Positions 18,261 through 27,508 are shown, numbered from the stretch's first letter. The stretch: 64,000 nt of DNA from Streptomyces sp. NBC_00094 (GCF_026343125.1 NZ_JAPEMB010000001.1:2728001-2792000); one strand, 5' to 3'. Numbers and translations: made by a program. The notes: generated by a model from the sequence alone, not told the origin.

Positions 18261-18794
18261 GGCGGGATCGTCACGGCCCAGTCGCTGCGGGTGGGCGGCG
18301 ACCGTCTCGACGCGGCCATCACCGACTTCGTACGCAAGGAGCGCTCGCTGCTCATCGGCGAGCGGACGGCCGAGGACGTCAAGGTCGCGATCGGCTCGGC
18401 GTGGCCGGTGCCCGGCGAGGAGGAGCGGGAGCGGCGGACCTTCACCGTGCGGGGGCGGGAGAAGGTCAGCGGGCTGCCCCGGACGGTGGAACTGACGGTG
18501 CCCGAGGTGCGGGAGGCGCTCGACGAGCCGGTGGAGGCGATCATCGCGGCGGTGCGGGCCACCCTGAAGGAGTGCCCGCCGGAGCTGTCCGGCGACGTGA
18601 TGGAGCACGGCATCGTCCTGACCGGCGGCGGGGCGCTGCTGCCGGGCCTCGACCTGCGGCTGGCCTCGGCGACGGAGATCCCGGTCTTCGTCGCGGACCG
18701 GCCGCTGGACTGCGTGGCACTGGGCTCGGGGCGGTGCGTGGAGGACTTCGACAGTCTCCAGCGGGTCATGGGGAAGGCGGAGCGGGTCCGCTGA
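18261..18794 (+). pseudogene. C-terminal half of an MreB/Mbl-like protein
   Basis: The reading frame ending at TGA 18792-18794 is clearly MreB-like from [20 protein letters not shown] onward, then [58 protein letters not shown] and LGSGRCVEDFDSLQRVMG. It lines up with about residue 165 to the end of the MreB encoded at 14095-15114. The N-terminal phosphate-1 half is absent, and homology stops abruptly at 18261 without a start codon or ribosome site; the first in-frame GTG (18291) has no such site. S. coelicolor carries extra mreB-like genes (mbl, SCO6166), so this is probably a decayed mbl-type paralogue and not a copy of the neighbouring mreB, from which it differs at many residues. Confidence 0.85.
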
Positions 18795-18800
18795 CCGATG

Positions 18801-18866
18801 AGCGGTTCAGGCCCGTACCGACTAGCGGTTCAGGCCCGTACCGACTACCGGTTCAGGCCCGTCGGG
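18801..18866. repeat. Tandem 23-bp repeat at the 3' end of the sensor kinase gene
   Basis: Units 18801-18823 and 18824-18846 are identical 23-mers; 18847-18866 is a partial third copy with a change at its second base. The third unit is the kinase's own last codons (ACG GGC CTG AAC CGG TAG on the minus strand); the other two follow it in shifted frames. Confidence 0.9.
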
Positions 18867-19984
18867 AGCAGCGCCGTCACCACGTAGGCGCCGTCCTCGG
18901 GGCGGGCGTTCAGCGTGCCGCCCATGCTGGTGACCCGCTCCTCCATGGAGAGCAGGCCGGTCCCGGTCGAGACGGGCGCCGGGTCCGGCGGGGTCTTCGG
19001 CAGCGGGTTGCGCACCTCGATCCGCAGGTCGGGGCCGTCCACCGTGATCGCGACCGTCACCGGCAGGCCGGGCGCGTGCTTGGCGGTGTTCGTGAGGCAC
19101 TCCCGGACGACCCGGTGGACGGCCGCCTGACGCAGCGGCGACAGCGCCTCGGCCGCGTCCGCGACCGTCAGGTCCACGGGGCTGCCCATCCGTTCGCTCT
19201 CCTCGGCGAGGGCGGCGAGCCCTTCGAGGCCGGGGGTGGCCGCGTTCCGGTCGGCCCGGCGCACGATCGTCTCGTTGAGCATGAGGTGGGCGCGGCGGGC
19301 CGTGTCCGCGAGCTCCTCGAAGTCCTTCCGGTGCGCCTCGCCCCTGGCCCGTACGGCGAGGACCTCGGCCCGTACCGCCAGGACGGTGAGCTCCCGGCCG
19401 ACCAGGTCGTGGACGTCCCGGCCGACGGAGATCCGCTCCTCCTGGACGGCCTGCCGGGCGGCGGCCTCGCGGCGCTGGACCTCCAGGGCGCGGACGAGGT
19501 CCTGCCGGTACGCGGCGATGCCGACGCCCGCCGCGAGGACGCCGATCGGGACGACGATGCTCAGGAAGTCGCTCAGGGTGTCGCCGTGCCGGGCGGGCCA
19601 GCCGGGCGTGTTGAAGAGGGCGTACGCCACGCCGATGTAGAGCAGGGTGGCGACGACGGCGGCCCGCCGCCCCCGGAACCGGCCGATCGAGTACAGCGCG
19701 AACTGGACCATCGTCAGCTCGTGGAGCCAGCCCATCAGGACGAGCGCCACGAGGTACGGGATCCACGGCAGCCGGCGCCTGAGCACCAGCGTGGCCGCCC
19801 CGGACGCCAGGACGAGGGTCGCGGTGACCCCGGTGAGGGAGTTGTCGGCGCGGGCGAGTCCCGGCACGTCGAGGACCATCAGACCGAAGGCGCTGAGCGC
19901 GGTGACGACGTCGAGGGCGCGGGGCGAGACGGCCCACCGGTCCACGCAACGGCGCAGCGCGGGGACGGTGGGGAGTCGGGACAT
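18845..19984 (-). CDS. Sensor histidine kinase, NarL-type (HisKA_3), orphan
   Basis: A 379-residue membrane histidine kinase. The N-terminal ~160 residues hold four or more hydrophobic segments (ALDVVTALSAFGLMVLDV; LTGVTATLVLASGAATLVL; FLSIVVPIGVLAAGVGIA). The dimerisation/phosphoacceptor helix EERISVGRDVHDLVGRELT places the phospho-His at 192, and HRVVRECLTNTAKHAPG is the ATP-binding N-box, with GTGLLSMEERV as the G-region. Such kinases normally sit next to a LuxR-type regulator; none is adjacent, and the next gene is a divergent kinase of another class. Start chosen at ATG 19984 (MSRLPTVPAL); ATGs at 19993 or 19996 would add 3-4 residues. Confidence 0.88.
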   Translation of the reverse strand: MSRLPTVPALRRCVDRWAVSPRALDVVTALSAFGLMVLDVPGLARADNSLTGVTATLVLASGAATLVLRRRLPWIPYLVALVLMGWLHELTMVQFALYSIGRFRGRRAAVVATLLYIGVAYALFNTPGWPARHGDTLSDFLSIVVPIGVLAAGVGIAAYRQDLVRALEVQRREAAARQAVQEERISVGRDVHDLVGRELTVLAVRAEVLAVRARGEAHRKDFEELADTARRAHLMLNETIVRRADRNAATPGLEGLAALAEESERMGSPVDLTVADAAEALSPLRQAAVHRVVRECLTNTAKHAPGLPVTVAITVDGPDLRIEVRNPLPKTPPDPAPVSTGTGLLSMEERVTSMGGTLNARPEDGAYVVTALLPTGLNR

Positions 19985-20086
19985 ACCGTCCATCATCCAA
20001 GGTCTTTCGTCCCGAAGCCGTGGACCCGAAGTCCCTTCCGGTGTGAGATCAGGCACTTCGCCCATATTGCTGTTTGACTCAGAAAT

Positions 20087-21232
20087 GTGCACGAAGCATC
20101 CCAGGAGCAACTGTCCTTCGCCGCAGCCGTCCTCGACGCCCTCCCCCAGGCGGCCCTCCTCCTCGACCGCGACCTGCGGATCGTCCGGGTCAACCGCCGC
20201 CTCACCACACTCCTGCGGCTGCCCGAGGGGCTCGACCTCTCCCCCGGTACGCCGCGGGAGCGGGTCCTCGGCCATCTGGCCGGGATGCTGGAGCGGCCGG
20301 AGGAGCGGGACCGTCTCCTGGAGGAGAGCGAGACGCACGGCCCCGTCACCCGAACCACCGACTACCACCTGCGGGACGGCCGGGTCCTGCGGCGCCGCCG
20401 GGCCCCGGTCGGCGACGGCGACCGTCCCCTCGGGCACCTGTGGCTCGTCGAGGACGTGACGCGGCAGCGCGAGGCGGAGGAGGACCTCTACGGGCAGGTA
20501 CGGAAGCTGGCGGCGCTCGCCGACGAGCGGGCCGCCTTCGCCGGGCGGACCCTGCACGAGCTGCGGACCCCGCTCGCCACCGTCCTGAGCTTCGCCCAGC
20601 TGCTCCTCGAACCGGCCGGCGGACCGCTCAGCCCGGAGCAGGCCTCGTACGTGGACGCCATCCTCCGCAACGCGCTGCGGATGCGGTCGGTGGCCGAGGA
20701 CCTGCCGAAGACGGCCGCCGGCGCGCCCCGCACCGAGCCACGGCTCGGCCAGGTCCTCGTCCACGAGCTGATCGAGCGCGTGGTCCTCGAAGCGCTCCAG
20801 CGGGCCGAGGGCACCGGCCCGTACGTGACGGCCGACTGCCCGCCCGTCGGCCCGCCGCTCGTGGCCGACGCGTTCATGCTGACGGGCGCCCTGGAGGAAC
20901 TCCTCGGCAACGCGCTGCGCTTCACCCCGGAGGACGGCCGGGTCGAGGTCGTCGGCCGGCCCGCCCCCGACCACTGGACGATCCAGGTCAAGGACACCGG
21001 CATCGGAGTCCCCCTGGAGTACCACGAGGAGATCTTCACGCCCTTCGTCCGCGCGCCCAACGCCCGGCGCGAGGGCCACCCCGGCACCGGGCTCGGCCTG
21101 GCGGGCGCCCTGGACGCCGTACGCCTGCACGGCGGGACCATCCGGGTCCGCGACCGCGACGGGCAGCCGGGCGCGGTCTTCACCGTACGGCTGCCGGTCA
21201 CCGGCCGCCGTGTCACCGGGACCCACCCGTGA
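20087..21232 (+). CDS. PAS-domain sensor histidine kinase (soluble)
   Basis: A 381-residue kinase starting at GTG 20087 (MHEASQEQLSFAAAVLDALP). A PAS-like sensor spans about residues 8-125 (LLLDRDLRIVRVNRRLTTLLRLPEG). The HisKA box RTLHELRTPLATVLSFAQLL places phospho-His at 157; the HATPase has EELLGNALRFTPEDGRVEV, DTGIGVPLEYHEEIFTPFVR and GTGLGLAGALDAVRLHGG. No membrane segment is visible, so it should sense a cytoplasmic signal. Its TGA overlaps the start of the downstream response regulator by 4 bp, so the two form a bona fide pair. Divergent from the orphan kinase with about 100 bp between. Confidence 0.9.
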   Translation: MHEASQEQLSFAAAVLDALPQAALLLDRDLRIVRVNRRLTTLLRLPEGLDLSPGTPRERVLGHLAGMLERPEERDRLLEESETHGPVTRTTDYHLRDGRVLRRRRAPVGDGDRPLGHLWLVEDVTRQREAEEDLYGQVRKLAALADERAAFAGRTLHELRTPLATVLSFAQLLLEPAGGPLSPEQASYVDAILRNALRMRSVAEDLPKTAAGAPRTEPRLGQVLVHELIERVVLEALQRAEGTGPYVTADCPPVGPPLVADAFMLTGALEELLGNALRFTPEDGRVEVVGRPAPDHWTIQVKDTGIGVPLEYHEEIFTPFVRAPNARREGHPGTGLGLAGALDAVRLHGGTIRVRDRDGQPGAVFTVRLPVTGRRVTGTHP

Positions 21233-21966
21233 CCAGGCTGCTGATCGTGGAGGACGACCCGGACCTCGCGCTCGCCCTGCGGGTCCTCCTGACCCGGCGC
21301 GGGTACGAGGTCTCGCTCGCCGCCGACGGCCGCGAGGGGCTCCGGCTGCTCTTCGCGGAACGGCCGGCCCTGATGCTGCTCGACCTGCTGCTGCCCGCGC
21401 TCGACGGCTGGGAGGTCCTGGACCGCACCCGGGACATGAGCGACCTCCCGGTCCTCGTCCTCTCCGGCCTCGGCGCCGTCGACGACCGGGTCCGCGCGCT
21501 GCGCTCCGGCGCCGACGACTTCCTGGTCAAGCCCTTCGCCCACCCGGAGCTGCTGGCCCGCATCGAGGCCCTGCTCCGCAGGGCGGGCCCCCGGCAGTGG
21601 GCGGGCGAGGCCGTCGAGGAGGACCTGCGGCTGGTGCCGGAGCGGCGCGCCGCCCTCTGGCAGGGCGGCGAGATCCGGCTCAGCGACATCGAGTACCGGC
21701 TGCTCCAGCTCCTCGTCCGCAACCGGGGCCGGGTCGTCACCACCGAACAGCTCCTGGACCAGGTCTGGGACGACACGACGGCCATCGGCCGCGACCGGGT
21801 GAAGTTCGCGGTGCTCCGCCTCCGCCGCAAGCTCCGCACCGCCGGCGGCCCCTCCGCACGCGACCCCTTGGAGGCGGTACGGGGCCTGGGCTACCGCTAC
21901 GAGAGCGCGGACCGCCCGGCGGCGCGCTCCCCCGGCGCGGCGGCGCACGGCACCGGCGGAGGGTGA
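21229..21966 (+). CDS. OmpR/PhoB-family response regulator
   Basis: A 245-residue regulator starting at GTG 21229, inside the kinase stop codon (GTGA). The receiver domain has Asp9/Asp10, phospho-acceptor Asp52 (LMLLDLLLPALDGWEVL), Ser79 and Lys101 (DDFLVKPF). The winged-helix DNA-binding domain covers about residues 130-230 (SDIEYRLLQLLVRNRGRVV; TTEQLLDQVWDDTTAIGRDR; VRGLGYRYE). The last ~15 residues are Ala/Gly-rich. The adjacent epimerase and glycosyltransferase, in the same orientation about 150 bp downstream, are the obvious candidate targets, but no binding site was identified. Confidence 0.93.
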   Translation: MTRLLIVEDDPDLALALRVLLTRRGYEVSLAADGREGLRLLFAERPALMLLDLLLPALDGWEVLDRTRDMSDLPVLVLSGLGAVDDRVRALRSGADDFLVKPFAHPELLARIEALLRRAGPRQWAGEAVEEDLRLVPERRAALWQGGEIRLSDIEYRLLQLLVRNRGRVVTTEQLLDQVWDDTTAIGRDRVKFAVLRLRRKLRTAGGPSARDPLEAVRGLGYRYESADRPAARSPGAAAHGTGGG

Positions 21967-22119
21967 CGGGCGCCACCGCGGAATCGGGACGGAAGTCCCG
22001 GGCGGACCGGTCCGGAGGGCCCGGACGGACGTCCCGACCCTCCCCGCCCGGACCATGGCAACCGTTCCGCAACCGTGCGCCACCGGAGCGCGCGACCGTG
22101 GCCCGTCAGCGTCGACGGC

Positions 22120-23286
22120 ATGAACACACTTCCTGCCCGCAGTGTCGCCGTCGTCCTCGGTACCCGCCCCGAGCTGGTCAAGCTCGCCGAGCTCATCAGG
22201 AGCCTCGGCCCGGCCGCCCGGGTCGTCCACACCGGCCAGCACTACGACGACGCGCTCTCCGGCAGCTTCCTCGACGAGCTGGGGCTGCCGGAGCCCGAGT
22301 ACCTCACCGGGGTCGGCGGGCAGCCCCGGGCCGTCCAGGTGGCCGCCGCGCTCACCGGCCTCGACGAGCGGTTCGCGGCCGATCCGCCACTCGCCGTCGT
22401 CGTCCAGGGCGACACCAACGCCGCCCTCTCCGGCGCCCTCGCCGCCAACGCCCGCGACCTGCCGCTCGTCCACGTCGAGGCGGGGCTGCGCAGCCACGAC
22501 CGGGCCATGCCCGAGGAGCACAACCGGGTCCTCATCGACCGGCTCGCCGACGTCCTGTGCGCGGCCACCCCCGACAACCGCGAGCTGCTGCTCGCCGAGG
22601 GCGTGCCCGAGGAGCGGATCGCCGTCACCGGCAACACCGTCGTCGAGGCGGTCCACGACCACCTGCCGCCGCCGGAGGAGCGGGCGCGCCTGCTCGCCGT
22701 CAGCGGCCTGGTCCCCGACGGCTACGTCCTGGCGACCGTCCACCGGCCCGAGAACACCGACGACCCCGCCTCGCTCGCCGCCGTCCTCACCGAGTTGGCC
22801 GAGCTGTCCCGCGAGCTGCCGGTCGTCCTCCCCCTCCACCCCCGCACCCGCGCCCGGATCGAGGCGGCGGGCCTGCTGTCGCTCCTCGACGGGCTGACGG
22901 TGCTGCCCCCGGCCGGGTACGGCACCTTCCTCGCCCTGGCCCGGCACGCGGCGCTGATCGTCTCGGACTCCGGCGGCATCCAGGAGGAGACGACGGTCCT
23001 CGGCCGCCCGCTCGTGGTCGTCCGCCGCTCCACCGAACGCCCCGAGTCGCTCACCGACTTCGCCGACCTCGTCGAGCCCGGTCCCGGGATCGGCGAGGCG
23101 GCCCGCCGCCGCCTCGCGGAGGGCGGGCTCGGGCTGCGCCGCCTGGGCACGCTCCCCAGCCCGTACGGCGACGGCACCGCCTCCGACCGGATCGCCGGGC
23201 TCCTCAGGGACCTGGTCGCCGAGCACGCCACGGACGCGACCGTCCCGGCCCCGCGCACGACGGCGCCCCACGCCACGGCGGCCTGA
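22120..23286 (+). CDS. wecB: UDP-N-acetylglucosamine 2-epimerase (non-hydrolysing)
   Basis: A 388-residue GT-B-fold epimerase converting UDP-GlcNAc to UDP-ManNAc. Motifs in order: VVLGTRPELVKLAELI, VHTGQHYDDALSG, VVVQGDTNAALSGALAA, LVHVEAGLRSHDRAMPEEHNR, AVTGNTVVEAV, LATVHRPENTDDP, HPRTRARIE and IVSDSGGIQEETTVLGRPLVV. Start taken as ATG 22120 (MNTLPARSVAVVLGTRPE); an upstream GTG extension adds non-family residues. UDP-ManNAc feeds teichoic/teichuronic acids, linkage units or capsules. It lies 57 bp ahead of the processive glycosyltransferase. Confidence 0.92.
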   Translation: MNTLPARSVAVVLGTRPELVKLAELIRSLGPAARVVHTGQHYDDALSGSFLDELGLPEPEYLTGVGGQPRAVQVAAALTGLDERFAADPPLAVVVQGDTNAALSGALAANARDLPLVHVEAGLRSHDRAMPEEHNRVLIDRLADVLCAATPDNRELLLAEGVPEERIAVTGNTVVEAVHDHLPPPEERARLLAVSGLVPDGYVLATVHRPENTDDPASLAAVLTELAELSRELPVVLPLHPRTRARIEAAGLLSLLDGLTVLPPAGYGTFLALARHAALIVSDSGGIQEETTVLGRPLVVVRRSTERPESLTDFADLVEPGPGIGEAARRRLAEGGLGLRRLGTLPSPYGDGTASDRIAGLLRDLVAEHATDATVPAPRTTAPHATAA

Positions 23287-23343
23287 GCCCCCCGCGCACC
23301 GCCCGAGCGCCCCGAACCTCCCCCACCCCACCCGGAGACCCCC

Positions 23344-24687
23344 ATGAGCCTCCACCTCCTGCTGTACGTCTTCCCGTTCCTCCTCCTCGCCGGCTTCCTC
23401 GCCTACTGGGCGGGCTCCCGGTACGCCTACGCGCGCCGCCGCCCCTCCGAGACCGGCGACCCCGCCGCGTACGACTGGCACTTCTTCGTCCCCTGCCGCG
23501 ACGAGGAGGCCGTCATCGCGACCACCGTCACCCGGCTGCGGACCGACTTCCCCACCGCCCACGTCTGGGTCATCGACGACGCGAGCGACGACCTCACCGC
23601 CCCGATCGTCACCTCGCTCGCCGGCCGGGACCCCCGCATCCACCTCGTCTCCCGGACGCGACCCGACGCCCGCATCGGCAAGGGCGCGGCCCTCAACGCC
23701 GCCTACGCGGCGCTCGACACCCACCTCGGCGACGTCGACCGGACCCGCGTGATCGTCTGCGTCGTCGACGCCGACGGCCAGGTCTCGCCCGACGCCCTCG
23801 CCCACGTCAGCGGCCCCGACGCCTTCGCCGACCCCGACATGGGCGGTGTACAGATCGGCGTACGGATGCGGAACGTCGACGACGAACGACCCCTGGAACA
23901 CCGGGGCCGGCTCGCCAACGCCTACGCCCGTCTCCTCATCCGTATGCAGGACGTCGAGTTCGCCGTCTCCAACACCGGCATGCAGCTCCTGCGCCGCCGC
24001 ACCGGCTCGGTCGGCCTCGGCGGCAACGGCCAGTTCACCCGCCTCACCGCCCTCGACCGGATCGCCGCCGCCGAGCGCCGCCCGTGGCAGCAGGACGCCC
24101 TCCTGGAGGACTACGAACTCGGCCTGCACATGCGCCTCGCCGGTTACCAGGTCACCCACGTCGCCGACACCTGGGTCAGCCAGGAGGCACTCCCCTACAC
24201 GCGCCGCTTCCTCACCCAGCGCACCCGTTGGGCCCAGGGCAACATCACCTGCGTCCGGTACGCGAACCGCATCATCGGCTCCCGCCACTACAAGGCCCGG
24301 GGCGTCCTGGAATCCCTCTACACCTTCTTCCAGCCCATCGCCCACCTGGCGACCCTGCTCCTCACCGCGGTCATGCTGGTCGCCCTCGTCCTCGGCGGGA
24401 GCGCGGCCGACGTGATGCTCTCCGCGTGGCCCCTCGCCCTCGCTCTGGCCGTCGTCTCGATCGTCCCCTTCCTCCTCTGGGGCCCGGTCTACCGCCGCGA
24501 GTTCGCCCCGGACCGCTCCCGCGTCAAGGGCCTCCTGTGGGGCTTCGCACTCTGGCTGTACGCGTACCACCTGTTCATCGTCTCGGCGCGCGGCTTCGTC
24601 CGTCTCGTCCGCGGCCGGACCGGCTGGGCCAAGACCCGCCGCAACTCCGAGACCGCCGGTGTCGGCCCGATCGCCACGGAGTCCTGA
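23344..24687 (+). CDS. Processive family 2 glycosyltransferase, membrane-bound
   Basis: A 447-residue GT2 enzyme of the cellulose/hyaluronan/poly-GlcNAc synthase type. An N-terminal membrane segment (LHLLLYVFPFLLLAGFLAYWAG) is followed by the cytoplasmic catalytic domain: HFFVPCRDEEAVIATTV, DDASDD (residues 79-84), DAD at 142-144, catalytic ED at 255-256 (LLEDYELG) and QRTRW at 292-296. Two to four C-terminal membrane segments (LATLLLTAVMLVALVLGG; ALALAVVSIVPFLLWGPVY) could form the export channel. Pairing with a UDP-GlcNAc 2-epimerase suggests a HexNAc/ManNAc-containing extracellular polymer. Start ATG 23344. Confidence 0.88.
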   Translation: MSLHLLLYVFPFLLLAGFLAYWAGSRYAYARRRPSETGDPAAYDWHFFVPCRDEEAVIATTVTRLRTDFPTAHVWVIDDASDDLTAPIVTSLAGRDPRIHLVSRTRPDARIGKGAALNAAYAALDTHLGDVDRTRVIVCVVDADGQVSPDALAHVSGPDAFADPDMGGVQIGVRMRNVDDERPLEHRGRLANAYARLLIRMQDVEFAVSNTGMQLLRRRTGSVGLGGNGQFTRLTALDRIAAAERRPWQQDALLEDYELGLHMRLAGYQVTHVADTWVSQEALPYTRRFLTQRTRWAQGNITCVRYANRIIGSRHYKARGVLESLYTFFQPIAHLATLLLTAVMLVALVLGGSAADVMLSAWPLALALAVVSIVPFLLWGPVYRREFAPDRSRVKGLLWGFALWLYAYHLFIVSARGFVRLVRGRTGWAKTRRNSETAGVGPIATES

Positions 24688-24693
24688 CGACGG

Positions 24694-24744
24694 GTACGCG
24701 GAAGGGGCCCGGACCGTGTACCGGTCCGGGCCCCTTCCGCGTAC
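24694..24744. terminator. 23-bp perfect hairpin between convergent genes
   Basis: Arms 24694-24716 and 24722-24744 are perfectly complementary, with a 5-nt loop. It lies 6 bp past the glycosyltransferase stop and 4 bp before the valS stop, so it can serve both strands. Confidence 0.9.
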
Positions 24745-24748
24745 CGTG

Positions 24749-27370
24749 CTACGCCTGCGGCAGGGTCGCCAGCTGCGTCTGGATACGGGCGATGTCCTCG
24801 TCCGCCTTGGCGAGGCGGGTCCGGATCTTGTCGACCACGTTGTCCGGGGCCTTGGCGAGGAAGGCCTCGTTGCCGAGCTTCCCGTTCGCCTGGGCCTTCT
24901 CCTTCTCGGCGGCCGCGAGGTCCTTCGCGAGGCGCTTGCGCTCGGCGGCCACGTCGATCGTGCCCGACAGGTCGAGCGCGACGGTGGCGCCGGCGACCGG
25001 CAGGGAGGCGGTGGCGGAGAAGCCCTCGCCCTCCGGCTGGAGGCGCAGGATCTGGCGGATGGCCCCCTCGTGCGCGGCGAGCGAGGTGCCGTCGAGCGTG
25101 AGGCGGGCGGGTACCTTCTGGGCGTCCTGGAGGCCCTGTTCCTTGCGGAACCGGCGGACCTCGGTGATGACCCGCTGGACCAGCGCGATCTCCTGCTCGG
25201 CGGCCGCGTCGCGGAAGCCGCTGTCCTTCGGCCAGTCGGCGATCACCACGGACTCGCCGCCGGTCAGCGTGGTCCACAGCGTCTCGGTGACGAACGGGAC
25301 GACCGGGTGCAGCAGGCGCAGCATGACGTCGAGGACCTCGCCGAGGACCCGGCCGGAGACCCGGGCGCCCTCGCCGCCGGCGAAGAACGTCGTCTTCGAC
25401 AGCTCGACGTACCAGTCGAAGACCTCGTCCCACGCGAAGTGGTAGAGGGCGTCCGACAGCTTCGAGAACTGGTAGTCGTCGTAGAACGCGTCGACCTCGG
25501 AGACCGTCTTGTTGAGCCGCGACAGGATCCAGCGGTCGGTCGCCGACATCTCCGAGGGGTCCGGCAGCGGGCCCTCGACGGTGGCGCCGTTCATCAGCGC
25601 GAAGCGCGTGGCGTTCCAGATCTTGTTGGCGAACTTGCTGGAGGCCTGGACCCAGTCCTCGCCGATCGGGACGTCGACGCCCGGGTTCGCGCCACGGGCC
25701 AGGGTGAAGCGGACCGCGTCGGAGCCGTACGTGTCCATCCAGTCCAGCGGGTTGACCACGTTGCCGAAGGACTTCGACATCTTCTTGCCGTTCTGGTCAC
25801 GGACCATGCCGTGCAGGGCGATGGTGTGGAACGGCGGGGTGCCGTCCATCGCGTACAGACCGAACATCATCATCCGGGCGACCCAGAAGAAGAGGATGTC
25901 GTAGCCGGTGACCAGGACGGAGTTCGGGTAGAACTTCGCGAGGCTCTCGGTCTTCTCGGGCCAGCCGAGCGTGGAGAACGGCCACAGGCCCGAGGAGAAC
26001 CAGGTGTCCAGGACGTCCGTGTCCTGGTGCCAGCCCTCGCCCGTCGGCGGCTGCTCGTCCGGTCCGACGCAGACGATCTCGCCGTTCGGGCCGTACCAGA
26101 CCGGGATGCGGTGGCCCCACCACAGCTGGCGCGAGATGCACCAGTCGTGCAGGTTGTCGACCCAGTCGAAGTACCGCTTCTCCATCTCCTGCGGGTGGAT
26201 CTTGACCTTGCCGTCGCGGACCGCGTCACCGGCGGCCTGCGCGAGCGGGCCGACCTTGACCCACCACTGCATCGACAGGCGCGGCTCGATGGTGGTCTTG
26301 CAGCGCGAGCAGTGGCCGACGGAGTGGGTGTACGGGCGCTTCTCGGCGACGATCCGGCCCTCGGCGCGCAGCGCGGCGACGATGGCGGAACGGGCCTCCA
26401 GGCGGTCCAGGCCCAGGAAGGGGCCGTGGACGGTGATGACCGCGCGCTCGTCCATGACGGCGAGGTTCGGCAGGTTGTGGCGCTGGCCGATCTCGAAGTC
26501 GTTCGGGTCGTGCGCCGGGGTCACCTTGACGGCGCCGGTGCCGAACTCGGGGTCGACGTGGGTGTCGGCGACGACCGGGATCGTACGGTCGGTCAGCGGC
26601 AGCTTGATCTGCTTGCCGACCAGGTGCTTGTAGCGCTCGTCGTCGGGGTGGACGGCGACGGCCGTGTCGCCGAGCATCGTCTCGGCGCGGGTGGTGGCGA
26701 CGACCAGGGACTCGTCCCCCTCGCCGTACCGGATGGAGACGAGCTCGCCGTCGTCGTCCTGGTACTCGACCTCGATGTCCGAGATGGCCGTCAGACAGCG
26801 CGGGCACCAGTTGATGATGCGCTCGGCGCGGTAGATCAGCTCGTCGTCGTAGAGCTTCTTGAAGATGGTCTGGACGGCCTGGGACAGGCCCTCGTCCATG
26901 GTGAAGCGCTCACGGGACCAGGCGACGCCGTCACCCAGACGCTTCATCTGGCCGGAGATCTGGCCACCGGACTCGGCCTTCCACTGCCAGACGCGCTCGA
27001 CGAACGCCTCGCGGCCCAGGTCGTGGCGGGACTTGCCCTCCTTGGCGAGCTCGCGCTCGACGACGTTCTGGGTGGCGATGCCGGCGTGGTCCATGCCCGG
27101 CTGCCACAGCGTCTCGAAGCCCTGCATCCGCTTGCGGCGGGTGAGGGCGTCGATCAGCGTGTGCTCGAAGGCGTGGCCCAGGTGCAGCGATCCGGTGACG
27201 TTCGGCGGCGGGATGACGATCGTGTACGGCGGCTTCTCGCTGTTCGCGTCCGCCTCGAAGTACCCGCGCTCTACCCAGCGCTCGTACAGCGGCCCCTCTA
27301 CCTCGGCCGGCGCGTACTGGGTCGGCAGTTCGGTGGTGGGCGCTGTCTGCTGCTGAGTGTTCTCGGTCAC
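24749..27370 (-). CDS. valS: Valyl-tRNA synthetase
   Basis: An 873-residue class I synthetase that charges tRNA-Val. The HIGH motif appears as [14 protein letters not shown] near residue 60; KMSKS is in [20 protein letters not shown]. The CP1 editing domain is present ([31 protein letters not shown] [10 protein letters not shown]), and the C-terminal ~70 residues form the tRNA-contacting coiled coil ([22 protein letters not shown]). Length is typical for actinobacterial ValRS. Start ATG 27370. It is separated from folC, its expected downstream neighbour, by the inserted 17.7-24.7 kb block. Confidence 0.97.
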   Translation of the reverse strand: MTENTQQQTAPTTELPTQYAPAEVEGPLYERWVERGYFEADANSEKPPYTIVIPPPNVTGSLHLGHAFEHTLIDALTRRKRMQGFETLWQPGMDHAGIATQNVVERELAKEGKSRHDLGREAFVERVWQWKAESGGQISGQMKRLGDGVAWSRERFTMDEGLSQAVQTIFKKLYDDELIYRAERIINWCPRCLTAISDIEVEYQDDDGELVSIRYGEGDESLVVATTRAETMLGDTAVAVHPDDERYKHLVGKQIKLPLTDRTIPVVADTHVDPEFGTGAVKVTPAHDPNDFEIGQRHNLPNLAVMDERAVITVHGPFLGLDRLEARSAIVAALRAEGRIVAEKRPYTHSVGHCSRCKTTIEPRLSMQWWVKVGPLAQAAGDAVRDGKVKIHPQEMEKRYFDWVDNLHDWCISRQLWWGHRIPVWYGPNGEIVCVGPDEQPPTGEGWHQDTDVLDTWFSSGLWPFSTLGWPEKTESLAKFYPNSVLVTGYDILFFWVARMMMFGLYAMDGTPPFHTIALHGMVRDQNGKKMSKSFGNVVNPLDWMDTYGSDAVRFTLARGANPGVDVPIGEDWVQASSKFANKIWNATRFALMNGATVEGPLPDPSEMSATDRWILSRLNKTVSEVDAFYDDYQFSKLSDALYHFAWDEVFDWYVELSKTTFFAGGEGARVSGRVLGEVLDVMLRLLHPVVPFVTETLWTTLTGGESVVIADWPKDSGFRDAAAEQEIALVQRVITEVRRFRKEQGLQDAQKVPARLTLDGTSLAAHEGAIRQILRLQPEGEGFSATASLPVAGATVALDLSGTIDVAAERKRLAKDLAAAEKEKAQANGKLGNEAFLAKAPDNVVDKIRTRLAKADEDIARIQTQLATLPQA

Positions 27371-27508
27371 GGGGCCAGTTTAGGGGTGTTGCCGCCCTGT
27401 CCCGAAACGCTTTGGTTCGGTAACGGTGTGGCCCCCGCCGCACTTCCGCCTCGTCGGTTCCGCCAGGATGTTCGGTAGGCATAAACATCCTGTGAGGGGA
27501 ACCTGTCG

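Noticed and set aside
15969..18794. A 941-codon plus-strand frame joining the folC antisense to the MreB-like fragment
   Set aside because: Only its last 177 codons resemble a protein family; the rest is the shadow of DUF4233 and folC.
20488..24570. A 1360-codon minus-strand frame opposite the kinase-glycosyltransferase genes
   Set aside because: Shadow frame in high-GC DNA; the plus strand has unambiguous wecB, regulator and GT2 motifs.
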